DNA of 64,000 nucleotides from Aliiroseovarius sediminilitoris (GCF_900109955.1 NZ_FOJB01000001.1:1860001-1924000); one strand, 5' to 3'; positions 27,550 to 38,004 are shown, counted from the first letter of the stretch. Notes: generated from the sequence alone by a model not told the origin. Numbers and translations are program-made.

Positions 27550-29094
27550 ATGCTGTCCGAGTTTCGCCCCACCGCCCCGCTGCCCTCCGCGCCACAGGCG
27601 TTCAACATGGCGCGCTATGTGCTGACCCATGCGGCAGATCTGGGCGACAAGACGGCCCTGTCGGTGGTGACGCCGCACGGAACGGACGAGACCCATTGGA
27701 CCTTTCGCCAGTTGGACCGTGCTGTGCGCGGCCTGGCGGGCGGGTTGTTGGCGCAGGGACTGGCACCGGGCGACCGGGTGCTGTTACGACTTGGCAACAC
27801 CGTGGATTTCCCAATTTCTTTTCTGGGTGCGATTGCAGCGGGGCTGGTGCCGGTGCCGACCTCATCCCAGTTGACGCAGGCGGAAATCACCAAGATGTCG
27901 GCCATGGTCGCCCCGAATCTGATCATTGCCGATGACGGGATTGCCCTGCCTGCTGACACGAATGCTCCGGTTCTGGATGTGGATGGGTTGCACGGATTGG
28001 CCGATTATGCGCCAGCCCCTTTCCACATGGGCGACCCCGAACGGCCGGGTTATATCGTGTTCACCTCGGGCACTTCCGGCACGGCACGCGCTGTGGTGCA
28101 TGCCCACCGTGCGATCTGGGCGCGTCAAATGATGTGGGATGGCTGGTATGGGCTGACCCGCGACGATCGGTTGATGCATGCGGGCGCGTTCAATTGGACC
28201 TATACGCTGGGCACCGGGCTGATGGATCCGTGGTCAGTGGGCGCAACCGCCTTGATCCCGGCGGCAGGCACGAGTTCGGCCCAGCTTGGCGAGCTTCTGG
28301 CGCGCGAGAGCGCAACGATCTTTGCCGCCGCACCCGGTGTTTACCGTCAGGTGTTGCGCGGCACTTTGCCCGCCCTGCCCGCCTTGCGTCACGGATTGTC
28401 TGCGGGTGAGAAACTGCCCGCCACCACGCGCGCGCACTGGGAGGCGGCCACGCTGACACCGATCCACGAAGCCTATGGCATGTCGGAATGTTCGACCTTC
28501 ATTTCCGGCGCACCCAATCACCCGGCGCCTGACGGCACCCTGGGCTATCCACAACCGGGACGGCATATCGCGGTGCTGGACGCAGAGGGCCACGTCACCC
28601 CACGCGGCACGCCGGGCATTATGGCGGTGCATCGCAGCGATCCGGGTCTGATGCTGGGCTATCTTGGTGCAGAAACGCATACAAAGAACCGCTTTTCCGG
28701 TGATTGGTTCCTGACCGGCGACACTGTCAGCATGGGACCGGACGGCGCCATCACCTTTGAAGGGCGCTCGGATGACATCATGAATGCCGGTGGCTTCCGC
28801 GTCTCGCCGATCGAGGTTGAGGCCGCCATGGCCCTGCATCCCGGCATTCATGAAGCCGCCTGCGCCGAGGTGGCCGTGAAGGATGACGCAACGATCATCG
28901 CCTGCTTCTATACGCCCGAAGCTGATCCGGTCCCGCAGGAAGTGCTGTCAACCCATGCCCACGCACAACTGGCGCATTACAAATGCCCGCGCCTGTTCAT
29001 CCCGCTGAACACGCTTCCGCGTGGTGCCAACAACAAGCTGTTGCGCGCGACCTTGCGTGAACATTTTGAATCGGGATTGTTCACCAAGCTGTGA
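27550..29094 (+). CDS. AMP-forming acyl-CoA synthetase/aryl-CoA ligase family
   Basis: An adenylate-forming ligase that activates a carboxylic acid as acyl-AMP and passes it to CoA. ATG 27550 (MLSEFRPTAPLPS) gives 514 residues; an open frame to 27361 is antisense to the regulator and rejected. P-loop YIVFTSGTSGTARAV (about 172-186), the A4-A5 region YGMSECSTFISG, the A7 motif FLTGDTVSMGPDG with catalytic Asp, and A8 GRSDDIMNAGGFRVSP follow in order. A10 shows PRGANNKLLRA with the catalytic Lys. The benzoate-CoA-ligase-like tone suggests aromatic or short-chain acids, but substrate is unknown. It is divergent from an XRE-cupin regulator. Confidence 0.87.
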   Translation: MLSEFRPTAPLPSAPQAFNMARYVLTHAADLGDKTALSVVTPHGTDETHWTFRQLDRAVRGLAGGLLAQGLAPGDRVLLRLGNTVDFPISFLGAIAAGLVPVPTSSQLTQAEITKMSAMVAPNLIIADDGIALPADTNAPVLDVDGLHGLADYAPAPFHMGDPERPGYIVFTSGTSGTARAVVHAHRAIWARQMMWDGWYGLTRDDRLMHAGAFNWTYTLGTGLMDPWSVGATALIPAAGTSSAQLGELLARESATIFAAAPGVYRQVLRGTLPALPALRHGLSAGEKLPATTRAHWEAATLTPIHEAYGMSECSTFISGAPNHPAPDGTLGYPQPGRHIAVLDAEGHVTPRGTPGIMAVHRSDPGLMLGYLGAETHTKNRFSGDWFLTGDTVSMGPDGAITFEGRSDDIMNAGGFRVSPIEVEAAMALHPGIHEAACAEVAVKDDATIIACFYTPEADPVPQEVLSTHAHAQLAHYKCPRLFIPLNTLPRGANNKLLRATLREHFESGLFTKL

Positions 29095-29153
29095 TCCACG
29101 GCACTTCCCATCCCTGACATTCCCCGGTAGAGACTTCGCCCAAGGAGACCCCA

Positions 29154-29828
29154 ATGATCCGGCTTGATATTTTTTCCGACCCGATCTGCCCCTGGTGCTA
29201 TATCGGTAAGTCACGTCTTGACCGGGCGCTTGAGGCGCGGCCTGACCAACCGTTCAAGATCGAATGGCATCCGTTCCAGTTGAACCCGGACATGCCCAAG
29301 AACGGTATGGATCGTCGCGCCTATCTGGAAACGAAATTCGGCGGTCAAGAAGGCGCGGTGAAGGCCTATCTGCCCGTGACGACCGAGGCCGAAGCCTCGG
29401 GCCTTGAGATCAATCTTGAAGGCATCACGCGCACGCCCAACACGCTGGACGCCCACCGCCTGATCCATTGGGCGGGGATCGAGTTCAAACAGAACGCCGT
29501 CGTCGACCGCCTGTTCCGCGCCTATTTCATCGACGGGATCGACATTGGCGACCCCGCGCGATTGGTCGAAATTGCGTCCTCAGTTGGAATGGATAGGGAT
29601 GTTGTGGGCCGCCTTCTGGCGACAGATGCCGATGCAGACGACATTCGGGCCCGCGACATGGATGCGCGACGCAAAGGGGTCCAATCCGTGCCGACCTTCG
29701 TGCTGGCCAATCAACACGTGGTGTCCGGTGCCCAACCGACCGAGCTTTGGACACAGGTGATTGATGACCTGATCGCGCAATTGGCGGCCGGGTCATCTGC
29801 GGGGTCATCTGAAAGCCCGGCAGATTGA
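29154..29828 (+). CDS. DsbA-family thioredoxin-fold protein (FrnE-like)
   Basis: A cytosolic disulfide/thiol oxidoreductase of 224 residues. The CxxC active site is CPWC in DPICPWCYIG (near residue 12). The conserved cis-proline region QSVPTFVLANQHVVSGAQPTE, shown here in two parts, is typical of FrnE/HCCA-isomerase-like DsbA proteins. No signal peptide is present. CAAGGAG precedes ATG 29154. The C-terminus contains a small duplicated GSSAGSS segment from a near-perfect GGGTCATCTG repeat at 29791-29812. The stop overlaps the following TTG start. It could support stress resistance or isomerisation; not determinable. Confidence 0.88.
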   Translation: MIRLDIFSDPICPWCYIGKSRLDRALEARPDQPFKIEWHPFQLNPDMPKNGMDRRAYLETKFGGQEGAVKAYLPVTTEAEASGLEINLEGITRTPNTLDAHRLIHWAGIEFKQNAVVDRLFRAYFIDGIDIGDPARLVEIASSVGMDRDVVGRLLATDADADDIRARDMDARRKGVQSVPTFVLANQHVVSGAQPTELWTQVIDDLIAQLAAGSSAGSSESPAD

Positions 29829-31057
29829 TCACCCGCCGTATTTCCCAGCACATTTCACCACAAACACCGCTGCGGTTGCGGGAATACGTGCTGTTGATCG
29901 CGGCCTTGTTTTCGATGGTCGCGTTTTCCATCGACTCGATATTGCCCGCCCTGCCGGAAATCGGCGCGCAGCTGGTTCCTGACAACATCAACAAGGCGCA
30001 ACTTCTGATCAGCGCCTTCGTGATTGGCGCGGGCCTTGGGCAGCTTATCTTTGGCCCGCTGTCCGACAGCATGGGACGGCGCTTTTCCCTGTCGATGGGC
30101 ATGTTGCTTTACATGGTGGCCGCTTTTGCCGCCTTTTGGGCACAGTCGCTTGAGGCCATCCTGTTCTGGCGGTTTGTGCAAGGCTTGGGTGCTGCCGGTC
30201 CGCGCACCTGCGGCATGGCCATGACCCGCGACCTTTACGAAGGGCGGCAGATGGCGCGGGTCAACTCCATGGCGTTTGGGTTCTTCGTCTTCGTGCCGGC
30301 GGTCGCCCCGATGATCGGGCAATGGATCGTGCTGGGTTTTGGCTGGCGACAGATGTTCACCGCCTATATCCTGTTGGCCGCCGCGATCCTGACCTGGTTT
30401 CTGGTGCGCCAACCTGAAACCCTGCCGAACGAGCGTCGGCGGCCACTGTCACTGCGGCCCACACTGGCGGCGTTCAAGGTGGTTTTGCAAACACGGGTGA
30501 CGCTGATCTACATGGCGATCATCACGCTGGCATTCGGTCAGCTTATGGCTTTCATCAGCTCGGCCCAGCAAATCTTTGTCGATGTGTTGGGCGCGGGCAC
30601 GAACTTCCCCTATTATTTCGCATTGGTGACGGTTTTTTCCGCCTTCTCTGGGTTCTTAAATGCCCAGCTTGTGATGCGTTTGGGAATGCGTCGGCTGGCG
30701 CTGGCGGGGTTTGCCACGCAGACGGTTCTGGCCTCACTGACGCTGCTTGCATGGTGGTGGTTGGCCCCACAAGGCGCGTTTGCGCTGTGGCTGTTCTGCG
30801 GCTGGGCGACAACGCTGTTTTTCCTGAACGGGCTGAGCTTTGGCAACCTGAACGCGCTGGCCATTCAGCCGTTGGGCCATGTGGCGGGTACCGCAAGCGC
30901 CGTGATCGGTGCTGTGCCCACCGTTGCAGCGATCGCCATTGCCGCCCCGATTGGGTTGGCCTTCAACAACACGCCGTTTCCGCTTCTGATCGGGGTCACG
31001 ACATGTTCGGCGCTTGCATGGGCGCTGATGCAACTGGACCGGGGAAACATGAGCTAG
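29825..31057 (+). CDS. MFS drug exporter of the Bcr/CflA type
   Basis: A 410-residue inner-membrane transporter with about 12 hydrophobic segments. It begins at TTG 29825, overlapping the DsbA stop (TTGA), which implies coupled translation. Diagnostic segments: FSIDSILPALPEIG, then GQLIFGPLSDSMGRRFSLS (motif A between segments 2 and 3) and WRFVQGLGAAGPRTCGMAM (segments 4-5). This motif set marks the Bcr/CflA multidrug/sulfonamide exporter group. Substrate unknown. The stop TAG shares the CTAG palindrome with the stop of the convergent mfd. Confidence 0.88.
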   Translation: MITRRISQHISPQTPLRLREYVLLIAALFSMVAFSIDSILPALPEIGAQLVPDNINKAQLLISAFVIGAGLGQLIFGPLSDSMGRRFSLSMGMLLYMVAAFAAFWAQSLEAILFWRFVQGLGAAGPRTCGMAMTRDLYEGRQMARVNSMAFGFFVFVPAVAPMIGQWIVLGFGWRQMFTAYILLAAAILTWFLVRQPETLPNERRRPLSLRPTLAAFKVVLQTRVTLIYMAIITLAFGQLMAFISSAQQIFVDVLGAGTNFPYYFALVTVFSAFSGFLNAQLVMRLGMRRLALAGFATQTVLASLTLLAWWWLAPQGAFALWLFCGWATTLFFLNGLSFGNLNALAIQPLGHVAGTASAVIGAVPTVAAIAIAAPIGLAFNNTPFPLLIGVTTCSALAWALMQLDRGNMS

Positions 31058-34000
31058 GACCCTGCCGTCTTTGCCTTGCTGGACGCCTCACGCGCCTCTT
31101 TCACCTTCATCGCCAGATCCTGCGCGATGGCAAACGCCCCCTTGATCTTGTCCGAGGTCTTGCGCCAGTCGCGGCGCACAACGATCTTGTTGTCACGCAC
31201 CTTGGCCAGCCCGTTCTGGGCGTGGATGAACTCGACCAACCCTTCGGGCGAGGCAAATTTGTCGTTGTGGAACTGGATCGTCGCACCCTTCGGACCCCCG
31301 TCCAGCTTTGCGATGCCCGCACGTTTGCACATGCCCTTGATCCGCACGACCAGAAGCAAGGTGTTGACCTCTTTCGGCAGGGGGCCGAAGCGGTCGATCA
31401 GCTCGGCGGCGAAGCCTTCAAGCTCGACCTTGGTGGCGAGCGACGACAGACGACGATAGAGGCCAAGGCGCACATCAAGATCAGGCACGTAAGTATCTGG
31501 TATCAGTACAGGAACGCCCAAATTGATCTGCGGTGCCCAAGTGCTGTCAGCGTCTGACAGCCCTTCAAGTTCGCCCGCCTTGATCTTGGCAATCGCCTCT
31601 TCCAACATCTGTTGATAAAGCTCATAGCCCACTTCGCGCATCTGACCGGACTGTTCCTCGCCCACCAGATTGCCCGCGCCACGAATATCCAGATCCTGGC
31701 TGGCCAGCGTGAAGCCCGCGCCCAACGCGTCCAGCGACCCGAGCACACGCAACCGTTTTTCGGCGGTCGGTGTCAGCGGCACACGCGGCTTGGTGGTGAG
31801 ATAGGCATAGGCGCGCGTTTTCGACCGCCCCACCCGGCCCCTGATCTGGTAAAGCTGCGCCAGTCCGAACATGTCGGCGCGGTGTATCACCATCGTATTG
31901 GCGGTCGGAATGTCGATTCCGCTTTCCACAATCGTGGTGGCCAGAAGCACATCGTATTTGCCGTCGTAGAAGGCATTCATGCGCCGATCCAGCTCGCCCG
32001 CCGCCATTTGCCCATGTGCCACCACGAACGTGACTTCAGGGACGTGATCGGCCAGAAACGCCTCGATCTCGGGCAAATCCTTGATACGTGGCACCACGAA
32101 GAAACTTTGCCCACCACGGTAATGTTCGCGCAACAGCGCCTCGCGTATGGTGACGCTGTCGAACTCGGACACATAGGTGCGGATCGAAAGACGGTCCACC
32201 GGCGGCGTGCCGATGATCGACAGATCGCGCACACCTGACAGAGACATTTGCAAGGTGCGCGGGATCGGCGTGGCGGACAGCGTCAGCACATGCACGTCGG
32301 ACCGCATTTCTTTCAGCCGTTCTTTATGCCCCACGCCAAAGCGTTGTTCTTCATCGACAATCAGCAACCCCAGGGTCTTGAACCGAACATCCTTGGCCAA
32401 CAGCGCATGGGTGCCGACAACAATATCCATCGTGCCGCGGGTCATACCGTCGCGAGTCAGGTTCGCCTCGCGTTGTCCGACGAAACGGCTGAGCTGTCCG
32501 ACCTGAATGGGAAACCCCCGGAAGCGTTCGGCGAAACTTTTATAGTGCTGTCGCGCCAACAACGTGGTCGGTGCAATGACCGCGACCTGCTGACCGGACA
32601 TGGCCGCCACGAAGGCCGCGCGCATCGCGACCTCGGTCTTGCCGAAGCCCACGTCACCGCAGATCAGGCGATCCATCGGGCGACCCGAGGACAGGTCGGT
32701 CAACACATCCTCGATGGCGCCAAGCTGGTCTTCGGTCTCCTGATACGGGAACCGCGCCGAGAACTCCTCCCATGCATGATGGGGTGCGTCCAGCACGGGC
32801 GCTTTTCGCAGCTCGCGTTCCGCGGCCAGACGGATCAGTTTGTCGGCGATCTCGCGGATACGTTCCTTCAGCTTGGCTTTCTTGGCCTGCCACGCCCCAC
32901 CGCCCAACTTGTCCAGCAGCCCGGTGTCCTGGCCGAATTTCGACAGAAGCTCAATGTTCTCGACGGGCAGAAAAAGCCGATCCCCGCCTGCATATTCCAG
33001 CGCCAGACATTCATGTGGCGCGCCCATCGCGGTAACGGTTTCAAGACCGGTGAACTTGCCCACGCCGTGATCAACATGGACGATCAGATCACCGGCGGAC
33101 AGGCCTTGCGCTTCAGTCAGAAAGTTCTCGGCCCGTCGTTTGCGCTTGGGCGCGCGGATCAGACGGTCGCCCAATACGTCCTGTTCGGAAATCACCGTCA
33201 GATCCGGGCCTTCAAAGCCGTGTTCCAACGGCCAGACGGACAGATAGACCCCGCCCTTGCCATCCGGCACATCGCGGAAATCGGTGATCCGCGTGGTGGC
33301 GATCAGACCTTCATCCGACAGCAGTCCTTGCAGCCGTTCACGTGCACCTTCGGAATAGGACGCAATGATCACCGGTTGATCTATCTTCGTCTCAACATGA
33401 TCTGTCAGTGCTTTGAACAGATTGATGTTTTCCTGCTGACGCTCCGGTGCGAAATTGCGCCCGATGCGCCCACCACCATCCAGCACGCCTGCACCCGTGG
33501 CTTGCGGAAGCGCGGCCAGTTGGACAACCCGCGTATCGGCCAATGCAGCTTCCCAAGCGGCATCATCCAGATACAGCAAGCCCGGCGGGCAGGGTTTATA
33601 GACCGTATCCATCCGGTTTTTCGCAGTCATGGCGATCTTACGGGTTTCATACTGATCAACAATCGCCTCCCACCGGCTTAGCCGCGACGGCGTCAATTGA
33701 TCGTCCAGCATGACCGAGGCATCAGGCACGTAGTCGAAAATCGTCTCCAACCGTTCGTGAAAGAACGGCAACCAATGTTCGTTGCCCTGATGCTTGCGCC
33801 CGGCCGAAATGGCCTCATAAAGCGGATCGTCGGACCCGGCGGCCCCGAACTCGATGCGGTAGTTCTGACGAAACCGGGTGATCGCGGCCTCGTCCAGAAT
33901 AACCTCGGACACGGGGGCCAGTTCGATGCGATTCAACGTGTCGGTGGTGCGTTGCGTGACCGGGTCGAAGCGACGGATGCCGTCCAGCACGTCACCGAAC

Positions 34001-34524
34001 AGGTCCAGCCGCACCGGGCCGTCATGACCGGGGGCGTAAATGTCGATGATACCGCCCCGGATCGCAAAATCGCCCGGCTCCATCACCGTGGGCGCTTGCG
34101 AAAAGCCCATACGCACCAGAAACGCCCGAAGCGCATCCACGTCGATCTGGTGATCCACGCGCGCGGTGAAGGATGTTTCTTTCAGCAACGCCCGCTCTGG
34201 CACCCGCTGGGTGGCCGCGTTCAGCGTGGTCAGCAGGACAAACTTGCCTGCAATCTGACCCGTCGCCAGCCCCGCCAGTGTCGCCATGCGGGTGGCCGAC
34301 ACGGCTGCGTTGGGCGACATACGGTCAAACGGCAGACAATCCCACCCCGGAAAGCGGAGGATGGTGACATCGGGAGCGAAGAACCCCAGCGCGGCCTCCA
34401 TCGCGGCCACCCGCTTGTCGTCGCGCGCGACATGCACAACCGGGCCATGACCACGGGCCAGTTCTTTCACCACCAATGTGGCGTCATAGCCTTCGGGGGC
34501 ACCAGAGAGCAGCAATTTTTCCAT
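31054..34524 (-). CDS. mfd: Transcription-repair coupling factor Mfd
   Basis: Displaces RNA polymerase stalled at DNA lesions and recruits UvrA. It has 1156 residues, normal size. N-terminal UvrB-homology domain about 1-330; RNA-polymerase-interacting CarD-like domain near 480-545 (GDLIVHVDHGVGKFTGLE); helicase motor about 600-960 with Walker A GDVGFGKTEV, VDEEQRFGV (DEEQ box), SATPIPRTL and YQIRGRVGRS. The C-terminal TRCF domain ends with lysine-rich EAREASSKAKTAGS. Its 3' end overlaps the MFS gene by four bases. No gene follows the start closely; the next minus gene begins downstream at 35093. Confidence 0.97.
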   Translation of the reverse strand: MEKLLLSGAPEGYDATLVVKELARGHGPVVHVARDDKRVAAMEAALGFFAPDVTILRFPGWDCLPFDRMSPNAAVSATRMATLAGLATGQIAGKFVLLTTLNAATQRVPERALLKETSFTARVDHQIDVDALRAFLVRMGFSQAPTVMEPGDFAIRGGIIDIYAPGHDGPVRLDLFGDVLDGIRRFDPVTQRTTDTLNRIELAPVSEVILDEAAITRFRQNYRIEFGAAGSDDPLYEAISAGRKHQGNEHWLPFFHERLETIFDYVPDASVMLDDQLTPSRLSRWEAIVDQYETRKIAMTAKNRMDTVYKPCPPGLLYLDDAAWEAALADTRVVQLAALPQATGAGVLDGGGRIGRNFAPERQQENINLFKALTDHVETKIDQPVIIASYSEGARERLQGLLSDEGLIATTRITDFRDVPDGKGGVYLSVWPLEHGFEGPDLTVISEQDVLGDRLIRAPKRKRRAENFLTEAQGLSAGDLIVHVDHGVGKFTGLETVTAMGAPHECLALEYAGGDRLFLPVENIELLSKFGQDTGLLDKLGGGAWQAKKAKLKERIREIADKLIRLAAERELRKAPVLDAPHHAWEEFSARFPYQETEDQLGAIEDVLTDLSSGRPMDRLICGDVGFGKTEVAMRAAFVAAMSGQQVAVIAPTTLLARQHYKSFAERFRGFPIQVGQLSRFVGQREANLTRDGMTRGTMDIVVGTHALLAKDVRFKTLGLLIVDEEQRFGVGHKERLKEMRSDVHVLTLSATPIPRTLQMSLSGVRDLSIIGTPPVDRLSIRTYVSEFDSVTIREALLREHYRGGQSFFVVPRIKDLPEIEAFLADHVPEVTFVVAHGQMAAGELDRRMNAFYDGKYDVLLATTIVESGIDIPTANTMVIHRADMFGLAQLYQIRGRVGRSKTRAYAYLTTKPRVPLTPTAEKRLRVLGSLDALGAGFTLASQDLDIRGAGNLVGEEQSGQMREVGYELYQQMLEEAIAKIKAGELEGLSDADSTWAPQINLGVPVLIPDTYVPDLDVRLGLYRRLSSLATKVELEGFAAELIDRFGPLPKEVNTLLLVVRIKGMCKRAGIAKLDGGPKGATIQFHNDKFASPEGLVEFIHAQNGLAKVRDNKIVVRRDWRKTSDKIKGAFAIAQDLAMKVKEAREASSKAKTAGS

Positions 34525-34568
34525 GACGGCGAGGTAACGGCCTGAGGTCTGGTGTCAAGGGCGCAGGG

Positions 34569-35093
34569 TCAGCGCAATACACCCAATGACAGGTTTTGAT
34601 ACATCCCCCAGAGCGAGGTCACGAAGATCGCGCCCATGCCAAGGAACTGGGTTTGGACACGGTGGCGGTTCAGACGTTTACGCAGGTCTTCGCCCTCAAG
34701 CGCGCGTTCGCGGATCACGGCCGCGGTGTTCAACGACATCAGTCCAGCCAACGCAATCGGAAACAGCAGCAAAAAGACGGCCTGCGCAAATTCGACCTTG
34801 TACCAGAAGCCCAAGATTGCCATCGACGTGAACAAGGCTGCGGCAAAGCCGAGAATCCACAGGCCCGATACGCCCGCGACATACAAGACACGATTGCAGT
34901 TGATGCGCACCAGATCTTCAAGATCTTGTTGCGCCTCGCCTTCCAGCCGGGTGGCCTTCTGAATCAGATCAAACGGCACGCCAACCACCCAATGGCTGAC
35001 GGTGGACCAGGCCACGGCAAGCGCGATCCAGTACCACAGGTTCGAAAAGGACCGCATGTCTATGATTTCAAATACGGTGGAATACCAATCCAC
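34569..35093 (-). CDS. Conserved four-TM membrane protein (database name "component of SufBCD complex")
   Basis: A 174-residue protein read from GTG 35093 (reads MDWYSTVFEIIDMRSFSN), chosen because AAGGTGA lies six bases upstream; GTG 35099 is an alternative. About four hydrophobic segments: LWYWIALAVAWSTVSHWVVG, LYVAGVSGLWILGFAAALFT, the VFLLLFPIALAGLMSLNTAA segment, and LGMGAIFVTSLWGMYQ near the end. I recall rhodobacterial homologs carrying the name component of SufBCD complex, but nothing in the sequence (no cysteine cluster, no Suf motif) supports Fe-S work. It lies 44 bases before the mfd start on the same strand. Function unknown. Confidence 0.75.
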   Translation of the reverse strand: MDWYSTVFEIIDMRSFSNLWYWIALAVAWSTVSHWVVGVPFDLIQKATRLEGEAQQDLEDLVRINCNRVLYVAGVSGLWILGFAAALFTSMAILGFWYKVEFAQAVFLLLFPIALAGLMSLNTAAVIRERALEGEDLRKRLNRHRVQTQFLGMGAIFVTSLWGMYQNLSLGVLR

Positions 35094-35263
35094 GTGCACG
35101 TCACCTTGCTTCGGGGCCGTATTCCGGGCGGTCCGAACGTCGTTCGGATCGTCTGCCTGCTCGGGCCGGTCTTATATGTGGCCAGACTAGCTGCGGCGGC
35201 GCAGCAATGCCAGCCCGCTTTTGCAGCAAATGGCGGCAGATTGCGCACTTGTGATGGACGTGA

Positions 35264-36352
<1,089 letters not shown>

Positions 36353-36399
36353 TCCATCACACTTCATAGGCCGTTTTTCGCGCCTTTTGCGCTTAACGG

Positions 36400-36440
36400 G
36401 TGACAGCCGCGTCACTTGCCGCTATATTTTGTGGCAAGTG
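36400..36440 (+). promoter_or_regulatory. Sigma70-type promoter overlapped by an 8-bp inverted repeat (candidate operator)
   Basis: GTGACA (36400-36405), 17 bases, then TATATT (36423-36428). CACTTGCC (36413-36420) and GGCAAGTG (36433-36440) form a perfect 8-base inverted repeat around the -10, so a repressor bound here would block initiation. It serves the lipoprotein gene at 36500. No regulator identity is known. Confidence 0.5.
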
Positions 36441-36499
36441 GGCTGAGAACCACAATCGAGCACATGTCGCGCCGATGGCGCATTCAACGAGGCGAAATT

Positions 36500-37066
36500 A
36501 TGCAAAAGAACAGGCTTTCCCGCAGAGGATTCATGATAGCAGCAGGCGGCGCGAGCCTATCCCTGGCTGCCTGCGCCAACGGCATCGGGTCGCGCGACGG
36601 CGATCGTATCGACGCCCGCGTCGACAGCACGCTGGACTATCTTTACAACCGCTATCCGGGCACGCGGGAACTGGCATCGAAATCGACCGGCCAGCTGATC
36701 ATGCCATTGGTTACTGAAGCTGGCTTTGGCCTGGGCGGGGCTTATGGTCGCGGCGCCTTGCGCATCAATGACGCCACTGTTGACTATTACCTGCTGACCC
36801 AAGCCAGTGCCGGCCTGCAAATCGGCGCGCAACAATATGCGCATGTGTTGTTTTTCATGACCGATCAGGCGTTACAGGATTTCCGTCGGGCCGCTGGCTG
36901 GGTGGCATCGGCAGACATCAAATACGCCTTCCAGACAGAAGGGGACCGTCTGACCGCAGACACGATCACCGCGTCGTCACCGGTGGTGGCAGTGGTGTTT
37001 GGTCAGGCAGGGTTGATCGCAGGTGCTTCGATCGAAGGCGCGAAATACACGCGGATCATTCCCTGA
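36500..37066 (+). CDS. Tat-exported lipoprotein with SYLF/YSC84-like domain
   Basis: ATG 36500 (MQKNRLSRRGFMIAAGG) gives 188 residues. The N-terminus has a twin-arginine motif (SRRGFM) and a lipobox SLAAC with the lipidated cysteine about residue 25, so it is probably exported folded and anchored as a lipoprotein. The mature part matches the SYLF/YSC84 lipid-binding family: STGQLIMPLVTEAGFGLGG, then GALRINDATVDYYLL and QQYAHVLFFMTDQALQDFRR. Frames upstream to 36416 are rejected. A promoter with operator lies at 36400-36440 and a terminator at 37091-37115, so it is a single-gene unit. Ligand unknown. Confidence 0.82.
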   Translation: MQKNRLSRRGFMIAAGGASLSLAACANGIGSRDGDRIDARVDSTLDYLYNRYPGTRELASKSTGQLIMPLVTEAGFGLGGAYGRGALRINDATVDYYLLTQASAGLQIGAQQYAHVLFFMTDQALQDFRRAAGWVASADIKYAFQTEGDRLTADTITASSPVVAVVFGQAGLIAGASIEGAKYTRIIP

Positions 37067-37090
37067 CCCGGACGGATCAGAAACCAAAGA

Positions 37091-37115
37091 GGGCGGTATA
37101 AGACCGCCCTTTTTT
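37091..37115 (+). terminator. Rho-independent terminator of the lipoprotein gene
   Basis: GGGCGGT (37091-37097) pairs with ACCGCCC (37103-37109), loop ATAAG, followed by six T (37110-37115). It stands 24 bases after the stop of the lipoprotein gene and 16 bases before the end of the convergent oxidoreductase gene. Confidence 0.85.
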
Positions 37116-37131
37116 ATTACTTTACAGAACC

Positions 37132-38004
37132 TTACCCCGCGGTTTTCAACCGCTTAATCAAACTGGACGTGTCCCAGCGCCCGCCGCCCATTTTCTGCAC
37201 GTCTTTATAGAATTGATCGACCAAAGCCGTGACCGGCAGCGACGCCCCGTTCTCATCGGCGGTGGACAGGCAAATTCCAAGATCCTTGCGCATCCAGTCC
37301 ACAGCGAACCCATGTTCAAAATGATCATCCGCCATGGTCTTGTGCCGGTTGACCATCTGCCAACTGCCCGCCGCACCCCCTTGAATCACATCCACCACCT
37401 CGCGAATATCAAGGCCGGCCTTTTCGGCAAAATGCAGACCTTCGGACAGGCCTTGCACCAGCCCTGCAATGCAGATCTGATTGACCATCTTGGTCAACTG
37501 CCCCGCGCCGCTGTCGCCCAACCGTTTCACGGTGCGGCCATAGGCCTGCATGACTGGTTCTGCCGCGTCATAGGCCGCCTGATCCCCGCCGCACATGATC
37601 GACAGAACCCCGTTTTCGGCCCCTGCCTGCCCGCCGGATACCGGTGCATCGACGAACGACACGCCCTGATTGGCGGCGGTGGAAAAAAGCTCTCGCGTGA
37701 CGGCGGCTGATACGGTTGTGTGATCGACGAAGATTGCGCCCTTATGCATCCCCGCCAATGCGCCCTCGGCGCCCAGGACGACGGCGCGCAAGTCGTCATC
37801 ATTGCCGACGCAAGCCATGACAAAATCGGCACCCTTCGCCGCCTCGCGCGGGGTGGCCGCCCATTTGCCGCCGTGTTCCGTGGCCCAACGCTCTGCTTTC
37901 CCGGCCGTTCTGTTGAAAACGATCACCTCGTGCCCTTTTGCAACAAGATGTCCCGCCATGGGGTATCCCATCACGCCCAAGCCCAAAAATGCGCATTTCG
38001 CCAT
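37132..38004 (-). CDS. NAD(P)-dependent oxidoreductase of the 3-hydroxyisobutyrate dehydrogenase family
   Basis: A beta-hydroxyacid dehydrogenase of 290 residues from ATG 38004 (MAKCAFLGLGVMGYPMAG); the open frame to 38070 lacks RBS. Rossmann motif GLGVMGYPMAGHL at residues 8-20; NRTAGKAERWATEHGG follows with Arg near the cofactor phosphate, favouring NADP. The substrate segment is APVSGGQAGAENGVLSIMC (family DxPVSGG), and the catalytic Lys is in GQLTKMVNQ. Substrate could be 3-hydroxyisobutyrate, tartronate semialdehyde or glyoxylate-type acids. Convergent with the lipoprotein gene; a 111-base gap separates it from the divergent acylase gene. Confidence 0.88.
   Translation of the reverse strand: MAKCAFLGLGVMGYPMAGHLVAKGHEVIVFNRTAGKAERWATEHGGKWAATPREAAKGADFVMACVGNDDDLRAVVLGAEGALAGMHKGAIFVDHTTVSAAVTRELFSTAANQGVSFVDAPVSGGQAGAENGVLSIMCGGDQAAYDAAEPVMQAYGRTVKRLGDSGAGQLTKMVNQICIAGLVQGLSEGLHFAEKAGLDIREVVDVIQGGAAGSWQMVNRHKTMADDHFEHGFAVDWMRKDLGICLSTADENGASLPVTALVDQFYKDVQKMGGGRWDTSSLIKRLKTAG

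Noticed and set aside
32248-33681. 477-codon plus-strand ORF inside mfd
   Set aside because: Antisense to mfd helicase motifs, without RBS or coherent domains.
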